Below, piece after piece: positions 16,454-25,377 of a stretch of DNA of 64,000 nucleotides. The first letter of the stretch is position 1, and every line of letters starts with the position of its first letter. A program made the position numbers and the translations under genes. This stretch comes from UBA940 sp045613745. Lineage in GTDB: Bacteria > Bacteroidota > Bacteroidia > Bacteroidales > Rikenellaceae. Location: NCBI GenBank assembly GCA_045613745.1, contig JAZLBP010000010.1, forward strand, positions 131,214 to 195,213, in the 5' to 3' direction. The notes under the pieces are model-generated. The model searched no databases. It saw nothing but the letters and a program-made list of their open reading frames with translations, and was not told where the DNA came from.

Positions 16454-17710
16454 ATGTACGATTTGGTTGTAATAGGCGGCGGTGCCGCAGGTATGATGGC
16501 AGCAGGATGGGCCGCAAAGAATGGCTCAAAGGTGTTGCTTATCGAAAAAATGGAGAAACTCGGACGCAAGGTGCGTATCAGCGGCAAGGGACGATGCAAC
16601 ATCACCAACAGTTGCACACCCGAGGAGTTCGTTGAGCGTCTGCGCACGGGCAAAGAGTTCTTCCGTCCCGCATTCAAGGCCTTCAACAACCGCTCGGCTG
16701 TGCGTTTCTTCGAACGTATGGGCGTGCGCACCGTCGAGGAGCAAGGTGGTCGTATCTTCCCCAAAAGCGGCAACGCGTGGGATGTGGCCGATGCGCTGAT
16801 GTACTGGTGCCGCGACAACGAGGTCGAAATCCAACTCAACACCAAAGTAACAAACATTTTGACCGCCGCAAACACAATCTACGGCGTGGAATTCGAGAAT
16901 AAACGAGGATTCAAGCGCAGAGTTGAGACCCGCAACGTAGTTATCGCAACGGGTGGTGTGACCTATCCGCTGACAGGCTCGACAGGTGACGGCTACGATT
17001 TTGCCGACCGCGCAGGACACTCCATCGTACCCCTGCGTCCGTCGCTTGTGCCCCTTGTGCCCGACGTCAAGGACATCGACCTGCTGGTAGGTCTCAAACT
17101 CAAAAACGTAAACGTAGAGCTGATTGTCAATGGCAAGAGTACCGCTGCGGAGTTTGGCGAGATGAGTTTCTCGGCTCGTGGAGTTGAGGGTGCTGTGGTG
17201 TTGCGACTGAGCCGCGACGCTGTGGATGCGCTGTGCGACGACAAGAAGGTGGCACTCAAAATCGACCTCAAACCCGCCCTCACACCCGAAATCATCAAGG
17301 CACGCATTGAACGCGAACGTGGCGATATGGCCGACGACGCATTCTTCGGCGATTTGTTGCGCCGACTCGCTCCGCCCCAACTTGTGGTATATATCGCAGG
17401 ATGGCTGGGTATTCCCACCACAACATATCTTTCGAAAATCACCGACAAGCAAGTGGATATGCTTATCGACACGCTCAAATGTCTGGTGATTCCGATTGCC
17501 GACTTCCGCCCGATGAGCGAAGCTATCGTTACGGCCGGCGGTGTGTCGCTCGACGAGGTTGACCCCGAGTCGATGCAGTCGCTCAAAGTCAAAGGATTAT
17601 ACTTCGCCGGCGAGGTGCTCGACCTTGACGGCAACACAGGAGGTTTCAATCTCCAAATAGCATTCTCGACGGGATATCTCGCCGGACAACTTAAAACCAG
17701 AAGCCTATGA
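16454..17710 (+). CDS. BaiN/HI0933-family FAD-dependent flavoprotein
   Basis: A 418-residue flavoprotein of the HI0933/YhiN (BaiN-like) family. FAD-binding motifs are MYDLVVIGGGAAGMMAA at the start and VRISGKGRCNITNS at ~45-58. The signature RNVVIATGGVTYPLTGSTGDGY is interrupted only by family-typical residues. The end reads LYFAGEVLDLDGNTGGFNLQ with AFSTGYLAG. The reaction in most members is unknown. ATG 16454 is preferred over an upstream TTG two codons earlier. Its stop overlaps the next gene's ATG by 4 bp. Confidence 0.93.
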   Translation: MYDLVVIGGGAAGMMAAGWAAKNGSKVLLIEKMEKLGRKVRISGKGRCNITNSCTPEEFVERLRTGKEFFRPAFKAFNNRSAVRFFERMGVRTVEEQGGRIFPKSGNAWDVADALMYWCRDNEVEIQLNTKVTNILTAANTIYGVEFENKRGFKRRVETRNVVIATGGVTYPLTGSTGDGYDFADRAGHSIVPLRPSLVPLVPDVKDIDLLVGLKLKNVNVELIVNGKSTAAEFGEMSFSARGVEGAVVLRLSRDAVDALCDDKKVALKIDLKPALTPEIIKARIERERGDMADDAFFGDLLRRLAPPQLVVYIAGWLGIPTTTYLSKITDKQVDMLIDTLKCLVIPIADFRPMSEAIVTAGGVSLDEVDPESMQSLKVKGLYFAGEVLDLDGNTGGFNLQIAFSTGYLAGQLKTRSL

Positions 17711-18252
17711 AAAGACCCAAAAACATCCGCCGCAATGTGATGCGTGGGTACTACTTTGTGCGTAATATGATGCGCGTCAAACACTATCGAGGTTATGGCG
17801 TGCACTCGCCCTTTGTCTATGGCCTTGTGCGCAACTCGGTAATGATGAAAACATCGATTGTGGGCGATGATTGCACAGTCTTCAACGACTTGTGCGAAAT
17901 CGGAGTGCCCCAAAAGCGCGCCATCCAACTGCAAAATATGTTCAACTGGGCGGGCTATAAAAGCGCAGTCTATCTGACAAGCACCGACAGCAAGGTGGAG
18001 GTCTCGGAACTCAACGACCGCACAGTGTGCTTTGTGACTCCCGACTACCCGATGGAACAAACCCTCAAACTGTGTGCTACCTGCGCCGAGAGCGAGGCTG
18101 TGCTGTGCATCCTGAAGCCCTATGACTCGCGCCTGCGTTCGAAGGCTTGCCTCGACATCATCCGCACACACAAACACACAAGCGTGGACAACCGTGGTTT
18201 CCTACTGCTGTTCTTCAATCCGCGCCACCCCAAACAACACTTCAAGTTGTAG
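17707..18252 (+). CDS. Short protein related to Bacteroidales methyltransferase-like family
   Basis: A 181-residue basic protein. The N-terminal block HYRGYGVHSPFVYGLVRNSV matches the start of a Bacteroidales family of putative class I methyltransferases (VHSPF motif). Here the chain is short and no glycine-rich SAM-binding motif is visible. Later segments (VYLTSTDSKVEVSELNDRTVCFVTPDYP) look like a degraded alpha/beta core. It overlaps the flavoprotein gene by 4 bp and lies 6 bp before the adenosyltransferase gene, so it sits inside an operon. It may have lost activity. Confidence 0.7.
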   Translation: MKRPKNIRRNVMRGYYFVRNMMRVKHYRGYGVHSPFVYGLVRNSVMMKTSIVGDDCTVFNDLCEIGVPQKRAIQLQNMFNWAGYKSAVYLTSTDSKVEVSELNDRTVCFVTPDYPMEQTLKLCATCAESEAVLCILKPYDSRLRSKACLDIIRTHKHTSVDNRGFLLLFFNPRHPKQHFKL

Positions 18253-18258
18253 CAGACT

Positions 18259-18807
18259 ATGGCAATCTACACCAAAACAGGCGACAAGGGCACAACCGCG
18301 CTTATTGGCGGCGAACGTGTAGCCAAATTCGACCTCCGCGTGGAGGCCTATGGCACAGTTGATGAGCTGCAAGCGCAGATGGCTCTGCTGGGAGATATGG
18401 TCGAGGAACACCTCGCCGACTCGCCCACAAGGGAGTGGATTGAGCGCATCGTGTGCGAACTTATGACCGTCGAGAGCCTGCTGGCCCAAGGCGAGGGAGT
18501 TAATTATATCGCTCCGCTGGGTGCCGAGAGTGTGGCTCGTTTGGAGCAACAAATTGACTATATGACCGAACGCCTGCCCCGCATCGACAAGTTTACCGTG
18601 CCGGGTGGAAATGTGGCCTGCTCGCAGTGTCACGTTGTGCGTACGGTGTGCCGCCGAGCCGAGCGACGCGCTGTGGAGGCTGCCGAGGTGCACCATATCA
18701 ACGAGAGCGCGCTGATCTACCTGAACCGCCTTTCGGATTGGCTGTATGCCTTTGGCCGCTATCTGTATGTGTGTTTAGGAGTTGCCGAGAAGTTGTGGAT
18801 TCCGTAA
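18259..18807 (+). CDS. PduO-type cob(I)alamin adenosyltransferase
   Basis: A 182-residue enzyme that transfers the adenosyl group of ATP to cob(I)alamin, making coenzyme B12. Motifs are IYTKTGDKGTTALIGG at the start (ATP binding), VEAYGTVDELQAQMALLGD at ~33-51, and FTVPGGNVACSQCHVVRTVCRRAER at ~112-136 (the VRTVCRRAER helix is diagnostic). It is the last gene of a three-gene operon beginning at 16454. It would serve B12-dependent enzymes such as methylmalonyl-CoA mutase elsewhere in the genome. Confidence 0.94.
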   Translation: MAIYTKTGDKGTTALIGGERVAKFDLRVEAYGTVDELQAQMALLGDMVEEHLADSPTREWIERIVCELMTVESLLAQGEGVNYIAPLGAESVARLEQQIDYMTERLPRIDKFTVPGGNVACSQCHVVRTVCRRAERRAVEAAEVHHINESALIYLNRLSDWLYAFGRYLYVCLGVAEKLWIP

Positions 18808-18836
18808 GGGTTCGAAGCAAAAAAGAGGTGTAATTA

Positions 18837-18866
18837 TTGATTTTTAGATATTTTTTAATACTTTTG
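18837..18866 (+). promoter_or_regulatory. Promoter of DUF2795 gene
   Basis: TTG (18837-18839) and TACTTTTG (18859-18866) with a 19-bp spacer. The ATG is at 18914. Confidence 0.7.
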
Positions 18867-18913
18867 CGCTTTCGAAACGCGACAAAGTATTAATAATTAA
18901 TTGAAATAGAACT

Positions 18914-19135
18914 ATGTACTGGACATTGGAACTTGCATCGAAATTGGAGGATGCACCCTGGCCCGCAACCAAAGAGGAGCTGATTGACTATGCTGAGCGT
19001 ACCGGCGCTCCCCTCGAAGTAATCGAGAACTTGGAGGAGATCGAGGACGAAGGCGATATCTACGAGAGCATCGAAGACATCTGGCCCGACTACCCCAGCA
19101 AAGACGACTTCCTGTTTAACGAAGAGGAGTATTAG
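18914..19135 (+). CDS. DUF2795 family small acidic protein
   Basis: A 73-residue, strongly acidic protein. The core ASKLEDAPWPATKEELIDYAERTGAPLEVIENLEEI matches the DUF2795 family, small proteins of unknown function conserved across Bacteroidota. A long acidic tail (EDEGDIYESIEDIWPDYPSKDD) follows. It has its own promoter and terminator, so it is an independent, probably highly expressed gene. Confidence 0.88.
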   Translation: MYWTLELASKLEDAPWPATKEELIDYAERTGAPLEVIENLEEIEDEGDIYESIEDIWPDYPSKDDFLFNEEEY

Positions 19136-19170
19136 TAGTTTTTATCAGTCAGCACACTGGTAATCAAAAA

Positions 19171-19205
19171 GAGAAACAAGCACTTGCTTGTTTCTCTTTT
19201 TTTTT
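19171..19205 (+). terminator. Intrinsic terminator after DUF2795 gene
   Basis: Eleven-bp stem GAGAAACAAGC/GCTTGTTTCTC with a 4-nt loop and nine T residues. Confidence 0.93.
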
Positions 19206-19323
19206 GTTGCAGTTGTCTTTTGTGAGGAGTGGGTTGTTTGACAAAAAATCACTATCTTCGTTGTAGCCAACACGAGGCAGAGGCCGCGCGGAGGATTGGG
19301 GATAATTTAAGCAATTTGCAGGT

Positions 19324-19755
19324 ATGACGATAACCAAGGAACTGTTGAAAGAGCTGTATCAAGAGTATAATGCCAAATATTTTGACAACCAGTTAGGCAA
19401 GTGCGAGTTCTCGTTCTTCTCTAAAAACATAACACACTTAGGGTGGTATTGCGCCAAAGAGGATAAGAAAGGACGAGCAAAAGATAAAATTTGGATTGGA
19501 ACATGCATCTATTGGGATGAGGAGATACTCAAACGCATATTGATTCACGAGATGATTCATATGTATGTCCACCGCGTCGAGGGGCACAAATACGACGGTC
19601 TGTTGGGTCACGGCAGGCGTTTCAGAAGGCAATGCAAGCGCATTAGAGAGCAATACGGCATCGAGACACTGAAACTGCCCAAGGTGGAGTTCATAAACAA
19701 AAAGCACGAGCCCAAATTATGGGAGCGAGTTGTGTTATGGATAATCGATAGATAG
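19324..19755 (+). CDS. SprT-like zinc metalloprotease domain protein
   Basis: A 143-residue protein with the SprT/Spartan core. The HEMIH motif (His75, Glu76, His79) is the zinc-binding and catalytic site, and a downstream His in GLLGHGRRFRR may be the third ligand. The N-terminal ELYQEYNAKYFDNQLGKCEFSF is family-typical. The C-terminal zinc ribbon of full SprT is absent. DNA-protein crosslink proteolysis is known for eukaryotic Spartan; the role of short bacterial SprT proteins is unclear. The gene is AT-richer than its neighbours, suggesting possible acquisition. A TATCTTCG element lies upstream at 19253-19260. Confidence 0.87.
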   Translation: MTITKELLKELYQEYNAKYFDNQLGKCEFSFFSKNITHLGWYCAKEDKKGRAKDKIWIGTCIYWDEEILKRILIHEMIHMYVHRVEGHKYDGLLGHGRRFRRQCKRIREQYGIETLKLPKVEFINKKHEPKLWERVVLWIIDR

Positions 19756-19801
19756 CCAAGGGAACAACCATCAGGCGATTACCCACGCCCAAGGCAATAG
19801 T

Positions 19802-19837
19802 AAAAAAAAGAGCTTGTCCGAAGTGGACAAGCTCTTT
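19802..19837 (-). terminator. Intrinsic terminator of gcvT operon
   Basis: Twelve-bp stem AAGAGCTTGTCC/GGACAAGCTCTT. On the minus strand it is followed by a T-tract, 52 bp after gcvT. Confidence 0.9.
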
Positions 19838-19888
19838 GTGGTTGGGGCGATGCGGCGTGCACGGCCCCGTATGCCTAATGCAAATTGG

Positions 19889-20983
19889 TTACACGAAGGG
19901 GAATTTAACCACCTCGGCTTTGAGCAGGCGGCCGCGAACAACAACTGCGATCTCGGTGCCTACCTTTGCGTACTCGCTCTTAACGTAACCCAAGCCGATA
20001 CCTACTTTCAGGCAGGGCGACATAGTACCCGAAGTAACGTGGCCGATAACCTCACCTGCGGGGTTAGCCAACTCATACTCGTGGCGAGGTACACCGCGGT
20101 CGATAAGTTTGAAACCTACCAACTTGCGCTCTACGCCGTTAGCTTTTTGTGCTTCGAGGGTTGCGCGGTCGATGAACTCTTTGCCATCAACGAATTTGGT
20201 AATCCAGCCCAGACCTGCCTCGATAGGCGAAGTGGTGTCATCGATGTCGTTACCATACAAGCAGAAACCTTTCTCCAAACGCAAGGTGTCGCGAGCACCC
20301 AGACCAATGTTTTTCAGGCCGAACTCCTCACCAGCAGCCCACATAGCAGCCCACAGTGCGTCGGCATCCTCGTTAGCTGCGTAAATCTCGCAACCACCCG
20401 AACCGGTGTAACCGGTAGCCGAAAGAATAACATCCAGGCCTGCAACTTTCATCTTGCGGAAAGTGTAGTAAGCCATATCCTCAACGGGCTCGTCACACAT
20501 TTTTTGAACGAGTTTCATAGCCAAAGGACCTTGGATTGCCAACTGGCAAATCTCGTCCGAAGCGTTGTAGAGCTCTTTGCCGGGAGTCAGACCGAAAGCT
20601 TCGCCTTGTTTGCAGATGTGAGCCCAGTCTTTGTCGATGTTGGCAGCGTTCACAACCAACAGATAGGTCACGTCGTCAATCTTGTAAATCAGAATATCGT
20701 CAACAATACCGCCTTGGCCGTTAGGCATACACGAGTATTGTGCTTTGCCGTCGAACAGAGCTGCCACGTTGTTGGTGGTGATGGTTTGCAGGAAGTCGAG
20801 TGCCTTGGGACCTTTAACCCAGATTTCGCCCATGTGGCTCACGTCGAACACGCCCACGCCATTGCGTACGGTCATATGCTCGTCGTTGATACCGCTGAAC
20901 TCAATAGGCATATTGTAGCCTGCAAATTCTGCCATCTTGGCACCTGCCTCGATGTGATACTTGGTGAATGGAGTAATTTTCAT
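19889..20983 (-). CDS. gcvT: Glycine cleavage system T protein (aminomethyltransferase)
   Basis: A 364-residue enzyme of the glycine cleavage complex. It releases ammonia from the aminomethyl-lipoyl H protein and forms 5,10-methylene-tetrahydrofolate. Signatures are MPIEFSGINDEHMTVRNGVGVFDVSHMGEI, NAANIDKDWAHI, GYTGSGGCEIY and GLGARDTLRLEKGFCLYGNDID (folate site). The C-terminus VVRGRLLKAEVVKFPFV is normal. The other gcv genes are not nearby. It lies 27 bp downstream of an acyltransferase-like gene, likely in one transcript. Confidence 0.97.
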   Translation of the reverse strand: MKITPFTKYHIEAGAKMAEFAGYNMPIEFSGINDEHMTVRNGVGVFDVSHMGEIWVKGPKALDFLQTITTNNVAALFDGKAQYSCMPNGQGGIVDDILIYKIDDVTYLLVVNAANIDKDWAHICKQGEAFGLTPGKELYNASDEICQLAIQGPLAMKLVQKMCDEPVEDMAYYTFRKMKVAGLDVILSATGYTGSGGCEIYAANEDADALWAAMWAAGEEFGLKNIGLGARDTLRLEKGFCLYGNDIDDTTSPIEAGLGWITKFVDGKEFIDRATLEAQKANGVERKLVGFKLIDRGVPRHEYELANPAGEVIGHVTSGTMSPCLKVGIGLGYVKSEYAKVGTEIAVVVRGRLLKAEVVKFPFV

Positions 20984-21010
20984 TTTTGTGTAGTTTATTT
21001 AGTGTTTATG

Positions 21011-22204
21011 TTAATCCTTTTTGTGGCTCAGTCGGGGGCAGCGGTGGAACTCGCGCGTGCGGTCGAACAGGTAGCGATAGGTAGTGTGCATCTTGTGGCG
21101 CGAGGCACACACATAGCTCTCGACCATTCGCATCATCACGGGGTTGAAATCGCCAATCCACGCCAGCTCCAACGAGCGGTAGTCGCGCAGGTTGCCCTTG
21201 TCAATCTCCTTCTCCATACAGCGGATAAGTCCGCTCTCGACGCCCTTGCCTTGATACTCGGGCAGCACGCCGAAGATGAGTCCAAAGATTCGGTCGGCCT
21301 TGCCGCGGCGAATATCCCACAGCGTTTGGAGTTTTTGCAGCAATCCGAACTTGCCTTTGTGCTTGCCGATGACTCTGTTCAAATCGGGGATATTGAAGAA
21401 AAATCCGATAGGCTCACTATTGAAGTAAGCGAAGTATATCAAGCGGCAGTCCACAATGGGCGCAAGCGTGCGGAACAGTTTGCGGGCGTGCTCGGCATCC
21501 ATCGGTTTGACACCCGGAAAGCGAGCCCAAGCGCGGTTGTAAATGCGGCGAAAATCCTCGGCAGCCTGCACCAGTTCGCGTCGCTCCAAGTGGCGGAACT
21601 CGTAGTCGCCGGCCTCCTCCAATCGGCGCACCTTCTCATATAGAGCCTCGCTGAGTTGTCCGCTCTTGATTTTGCGCGAGTAGGTGTGTTGGTTGAAGTA
21701 GTTCTGCCAGCCGTAGTTCTCGAACAATTCTTGATAGTAGGGCGGGTTGTAGGGGTTGCAGTAGAGCGGTTGAAACTCAAATCCGCTAACCAAAAGTCCC
21801 CACCAGCTATCGCGGTCGCCAAAGTTAATCGGTCCATCCATCGCCTCCATACCCTTGGATGCAAGCCAGTCGCGCGCGGCATCAAACAGTGTGTCGGCCA
21901 GCGTCTGGTCGTTCACAGCCTCAAAGAAGCCGCAACCGCCCGTAGGTTGCTCCTCGATGGCAGCCTGCTCGCGGTTGTAGAACGCAGCTATGCGACCCAC
22001 CACTTCGCCTTGGGCATTGCGAGCAATCCAGCGGATAGCCTCGCCACCACAAAACTTCTCGTTGCGCAGAGGATCGAACACCTTTTCGATGTCGTCATCC
22101 AACGGGCACACCCAGTTTCGGTTGCCTGCGTAGAGCCTTTGCGGCAGTTGCAGGAACTCCCTTCGCTGGCGTGCATCGCGCACCTCTTCCAAAGTGTAGT
22201 TCAT
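21011..22204 (-). CDS. GNAT-superfamily-like protein, conserved in Bacteroidota
   Basis: A 397-residue protein. It contains GNAT-like elements (VVGRIAAFYNREQ; IFGLIFGVLPEYQGKGVESGLIRCMEKEI) and the block PLYCNPYNPPYYQELFENYGWQNYF seen in a conserved Bacteroidales family annotated as hypothetical or N-acetyltransferase. The substrate is unknown. The ATG at 22204 gives MNYTLEEV; the open frame continues much further upstream, but that part would span the promoter (22230-22237) and is rejected. It is the first gene of an operon with gcvT. Confidence 0.8.
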   Translation of the reverse strand: MNYTLEEVRDARQRREFLQLPQRLYAGNRNWVCPLDDDIEKVFDPLRNEKFCGGEAIRWIARNAQGEVVGRIAAFYNREQAAIEEQPTGGCGFFEAVNDQTLADTLFDAARDWLASKGMEAMDGPINFGDRDSWWGLLVSGFEFQPLYCNPYNPPYYQELFENYGWQNYFNQHTYSRKIKSGQLSEALYEKVRRLEEAGDYEFRHLERRELVQAAEDFRRIYNRAWARFPGVKPMDAEHARKLFRTLAPIVDCRLIYFAYFNSEPIGFFFNIPDLNRVIGKHKGKFGLLQKLQTLWDIRRGKADRIFGLIFGVLPEYQGKGVESGLIRCMEKEIDKGNLRDYRSLELAWIGDFNPVMMRMVESYVCASRHKMHTTYRYLFDRTREFHRCPRLSHKKD

Positions 22205-22229
22205 ACAGTGCGATGGTTCATTAAACATC

Positions 22230-22237
22230 CAAAGATA
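22230..22237 (-). promoter_or_regulatory. -7 element of acyltransferase-gcvT operon
   Basis: Minus-strand TATCTTTG, 25 bp upstream of the ATG at 22204. Confidence 0.6.
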
Positions 22238-22406
22238 CAAAAACTTTCCGAAAAAGTACCTCTCGCCCACTCTTTTTGTTAATTTACTCGGCTGGGAAAG
22301 TTTCAAGCGACAGGCCAAAGTTACGATTCGTTTGCATTTGCGACGTTTTGGCGTAAAAATTATTTGAAAAAAGTTACTAAAATGGTACAATGTGTGAAAT
22401 TTTACG

Positions 22407-22414
22407 TATCTTTG
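22407..22414 (+). promoter_or_regulatory. -7 element of gdhA
   Basis: TATCTTTG, 40 bp before the ATG at 22455. Confidence 0.6.
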
Positions 22415-22454
22415 GGAAACAAACCAAGAATACATTTAACCTAAAACATACGTT

Positions 22455-23792
22455 ATGAACGTTAACAATCTGATTGCTGCGCTTGAGCGCAAGTATCCTA
22501 CCGAACGTGAATACCTGCAAGCCGTGCGCGAAGTACTGACCACCGTCGAGGAGGTTTACAATCAACACCCTGAGTTCGAGGCTAACAAAATCGCCGAGAG
22601 AATCGTCGAGCCCGACCGCATCTTCACCTTCAAGGTGGTGTGGACCGACGACCGTGGCGAGGTACAAGTGAACACAGGCTACCGCATCCAGTTCAACAAC
22701 GCCATCGGACCCTACAAGGGAGGCTTGCGTTTCCACCCCAGTGTGAATCCCTCAATTCTGAAATTCCTCGGATTTGAGCAAATCTTCAAAAACGCACTCA
22801 CCACGCTGCCTATGGGCGGCGCAAAGGGTGGCTCGGACTTCAACCCCAAAGGCAAATCCGACCGCGAGATTATGCGCTTCTGCCAAGCTTTTATGATTGA
22901 GTTGTGGCGCCACATCGGCCCCGAAACCGACGTACCTGCGGGTGATATCGGAGTGGGCGCACGCGAAGTGGGCTATCTGTATGGTATGTATCGCAAACTC
23001 GCTTTGGAGAACACAGGCGTGTTGACAGGCAAGGGTATGACCTTTGGCGGCTCGCTGATTCGTCCCGAGGCTACGGGCTATGGCGCAGTCTATTTCTTGT
23101 GCCGTATGCTCTCGGAGATGGGCGAGGATATCAAGGATAAGGTTATTGCAATCTCGGGCTTCGGTAACGTGGCTTGGGGTGCAGCCAAGAAGGCTACCGA
23201 GCTCGGAGCAAAGGTTGTGACTATCTCGGGACCCGACGGCTACATCTACGACCCCGAGGGACTCAACGACGAGAAGATTGAATATATGCTCGACCTGCGC
23301 GCATCGTGCAACGACGTGGTTGCTCCCTATGCCGAGCGTTTCCCCGGAGCAGTGTTTGTGGCAGGCCGCAAACCGTGGGAGGTTAAGGTTGACATCGCAA
23401 TGCCTTGTGCAACACAAAACGAGCTGAACGGCGACGACGCCAAGATGTTGGTGGACAACAAAGTTCAAGTTGTGGCCGAGGTATCGAATATGGGTTGTAC
23501 CCCCGAGGCTATCGAGGCCTTCATCGAGGCTCGCATCCCCTATGGTCCCGGCAAGGCTGTGAACGCAGGTGGTGTTGCAACTTCGGGCTTGGAGATGTCG
23601 CAAAACTCGATGAAACTCAGTTGGAGTGCTGCCGAGGTTGACGAGAAGCTGCAAGGCATTATGGCTTCGATTCACCGCGCTTGTATCGAGTACGGCTCGG
23701 AGGCTGACGGCTACATCAACTATATGAAGGGCGCCAACATCGCAGGCTTTATGAAGGTTGCCAAGAGTATGGTTGAGCAGGGTATCATCTAA
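22455..23792 (+). CDS. gdhA: NADP-specific glutamate dehydrogenase
   Basis: A 445-residue cytoplasmic enzyme that interconverts 2-oxoglutarate plus ammonia and glutamate, a main ammonia assimilation route in Bacteroidales. Features are the substrate block GGLRFHPSVNPSILKFLGFEQIFKNAL, the catalytic Lys motif PMGGAKGGSDFNPKGKSD and PAGDIGVGAREVGYLYG. The dinucleotide-binding segment is VIAISGFGNVAWGAAKKATELGAKVV. The length is that of the hexameric bacterial class. It is monocistronic, with its own promoter and terminator. Confidence 0.97.
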   Translation: MNVNNLIAALERKYPTEREYLQAVREVLTTVEEVYNQHPEFEANKIAERIVEPDRIFTFKVVWTDDRGEVQVNTGYRIQFNNAIGPYKGGLRFHPSVNPSILKFLGFEQIFKNALTTLPMGGAKGGSDFNPKGKSDREIMRFCQAFMIELWRHIGPETDVPAGDIGVGAREVGYLYGMYRKLALENTGVLTGKGMTFGGSLIRPEATGYGAVYFLCRMLSEMGEDIKDKVIAISGFGNVAWGAAKKATELGAKVVTISGPDGYIYDPEGLNDEKIEYMLDLRASCNDVVAPYAERFPGAVFVAGRKPWEVKVDIAMPCATQNELNGDDAKMLVDNKVQVVAEVSNMGCTPEAIEAFIEARIPYGPGKAVNAGGVATSGLEMSQNSMKLSWSAAEVDEKLQGIMASIHRACIEYGSEADGYINYMKGANIAGFMKVAKSMVEQGII

Positions 23793-23814
23793 CCCCTACC
23801 CCACACTAATCACA

Positions 23815-23849
23815 CAAGGCTGTCCCAACGGGGCGGCCTTGTTGTTTTT
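23815..23849 (+). terminator. Intrinsic terminator of gdhA
   Basis: Stem CAAGGC-G-CC with its partner GG-C-GCCTTG (some G-U pairs) and a T-rich tail, 22 bp after the stop. Confidence 0.75.
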
Positions 23850-23881
23850 CTACCTCGGGTTGGGTTGGTGCAAGGGCGCAT

Positions 23882-23914
23882 AAAAAAAGGCTGCCCCGTC
23901 GAAAAGGACAGCCC
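23882..23914 (-). terminator. Intrinsic terminator of OMP gene
   Basis: On the minus strand GGCTGTCC pairs with GGGCAGCC (one wobble) and is followed by seven T residues. It is 40 bp past the stop at 23955. Confidence 0.8.
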
Positions 23915-23954
23915 CTCGTTATTAAAAAACGTTGGAAAACAAGTAGTTCTCTTT

Positions 23955-25364
23955 TTAGAAGATATAGTTCAGACCGATGTTGGTACCCATCTTGCCGTCT
24001 TGTGCGCGGTTGAAGGGGAAGGCGAACTCGGCCGACAGGATGAAGTTACGGTTCATAACCAGCTTCACGCCAATACCTGCACTCATATGGAGAGTCTCCT
24101 TCTCGCCAGTGTAGATAAGGTCAACCTCGGCGGGGGTCAGCACTTGTGTGCCATCGAGCGAGCGGCCTGTGGCGCGAATCTGTTTCATCGCATCCAGACG
24201 GTAGGGCGACACGCAAGCACCCATATCGAAGAAGGGGTTTGTTGCCAAGTACCAGTTTTGTTTGATAAACTTGAACGACACGAGTTTGAAACGCATCTCG
24301 AAGTTAGCCCAAGCGTAGGAGTCACCCACAACGCGGTTGTAGTTCATACCACGCACGGTGTTGATACTACCGATACCATCCGAAACGATTTGGCGCAGGT
24401 AGAGAGTCGAGATGTTTTGCAGGGTGTAGAAGGGTGCATCACCAGCCAGACGACCTTGGTAAGCCGCGTGGTAGGCAAACACAATCTTATCTTGCCAAAT
24501 GGGCACATAGTGGCGGAAGTGAGCCGCGAGTTTCAGATAGTGGTTGCGACGTTGGAAGATGTCGGGCGAGCCATAGGCATAGACCTCGGTCCAGATACCG
24601 CGTGTGGGGTCAGCCTCGTGCTCACGATTGTCGAACACAACGCCCGCTTTCAACTCAATGTGCGAGCCACCACCAGCCTCCTCGGGGGTAATCAAGCCTG
24701 CCTTTTGGTAGAGTTGATAGAGCGAACCTGTACCGATACCTCGGTCAGTGAGGTTTTGGTTACCTACAACATCATATTTGCCGTTAGGACCAACAAGTTT
24801 GTCACCTGTAATGTCCTGCACCTTGTACCACCAATACGACGCACCCGCAGCCCAGCGGAATTTGTCGGTATAGATGTTACCCTGGAAGTCGGCCAGCACA
24901 CGCAACATATCGCGACGGATATTGTAGAACGAAGTGCGAGTATCGCGGTTGCTGTTGAAATCCATATTTACGGGCGACGCACTACCATTGTAACCGAAGA
25001 ACGGATACATCGTGCTATTGAGGTAGGTTGCTGCTGCGGTGAGGCGCACTTTGGGGATGAGGTACTTCGAGTCATAGAAGAAGTGAAGTTTAACCTGACC
25101 GCCTGTGCTCCACGACAAATCAACGTTGAATTTGTGCATATAGCCGGGATAGGTCGAGCCATCGCCATAGTAGAAAATCTCGCACAGCGCGCCCATTTGA
25201 AGACCGGTATCGCTATTGTAGCCCACCGAGGGGAACGGAGCAAAGTTCCAACCCGTTTTTACTAAATCCTTTTTGTTTTCGGCAGCTTGTTGAGTTTCAT
25301 CAGCCGAAGCGTTGAAGGTGGTGCAAAGAAGTGCCGCCACCAGCAGTGCGTATATCTTTTTCAT
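23955..25364 (-). CDS. Omp85/BamA-like surface antigen outer membrane protein without POTRA domains
   Basis: A 469-residue protein with a signal peptide (MKKIYALLVAALLCTTFNASA), a short linker and a beta-barrel resembling the bacterial surface antigen (BamA C-terminal) domain. Typical strands are GWNFAPFPSVGYNSDTGLQMGA, GGSHIELKAGVVFDNREHEADPTRGIW, YHAAYQGRLAGDAPFYTLQ and GIGVKLVMNRNFILSAEFA, ending NIGLNYIF with terminal Phe as barrels require. POTRA repeats are missing, so it is unlikely to be the essential assembly factor. It is 13 bp downstream of a DUF819 permease gene, probably in one operon. Confidence 0.86.
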   Translation of the reverse strand: MKKIYALLVAALLCTTFNASADETQQAAENKKDLVKTGWNFAPFPSVGYNSDTGLQMGALCEIFYYGDGSTYPGYMHKFNVDLSWSTGGQVKLHFFYDSKYLIPKVRLTAAATYLNSTMYPFFGYNGSASPVNMDFNSNRDTRTSFYNIRRDMLRVLADFQGNIYTDKFRWAAGASYWWYKVQDITGDKLVGPNGKYDVVGNQNLTDRGIGTGSLYQLYQKAGLITPEEAGGGSHIELKAGVVFDNREHEADPTRGIWTEVYAYGSPDIFQRRNHYLKLAAHFRHYVPIWQDKIVFAYHAAYQGRLAGDAPFYTLQNISTLYLRQIVSDGIGSINTVRGMNYNRVVGDSYAWANFEMRFKLVSFKFIKQNWYLATNPFFDMGACVSPYRLDAMKQIRATGRSLDGTQVLTPAEVDLIYTGEKETLHMSAGIGVKLVMNRNFILSAEFAFPFNRAQDGKMGTNIGLNYIF

Positions 25365-25377
25365 AGTGGTAATTCAA

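Noticed and set aside
19814..21643. 609-codon plus-strand frame opposite gcvT and the acyltransferase-like gene
   Set aside because: It spans two genuine minus-strand genes and their junction; no family features.
22205..22435. 77-codon N-terminal extension of the acyltransferase-like protein
   Set aside because: It would run through a TATCTTTG promoter element and has no family similarity; the internal ATG at 22204 gives a sensible start.
23865..25265. 466-codon plus-strand frame opposite the outer membrane protein gene
   Set aside because: The minus strand encodes a protein with signal peptide and barrel strands ending in Phe; the plus frame is its shadow.
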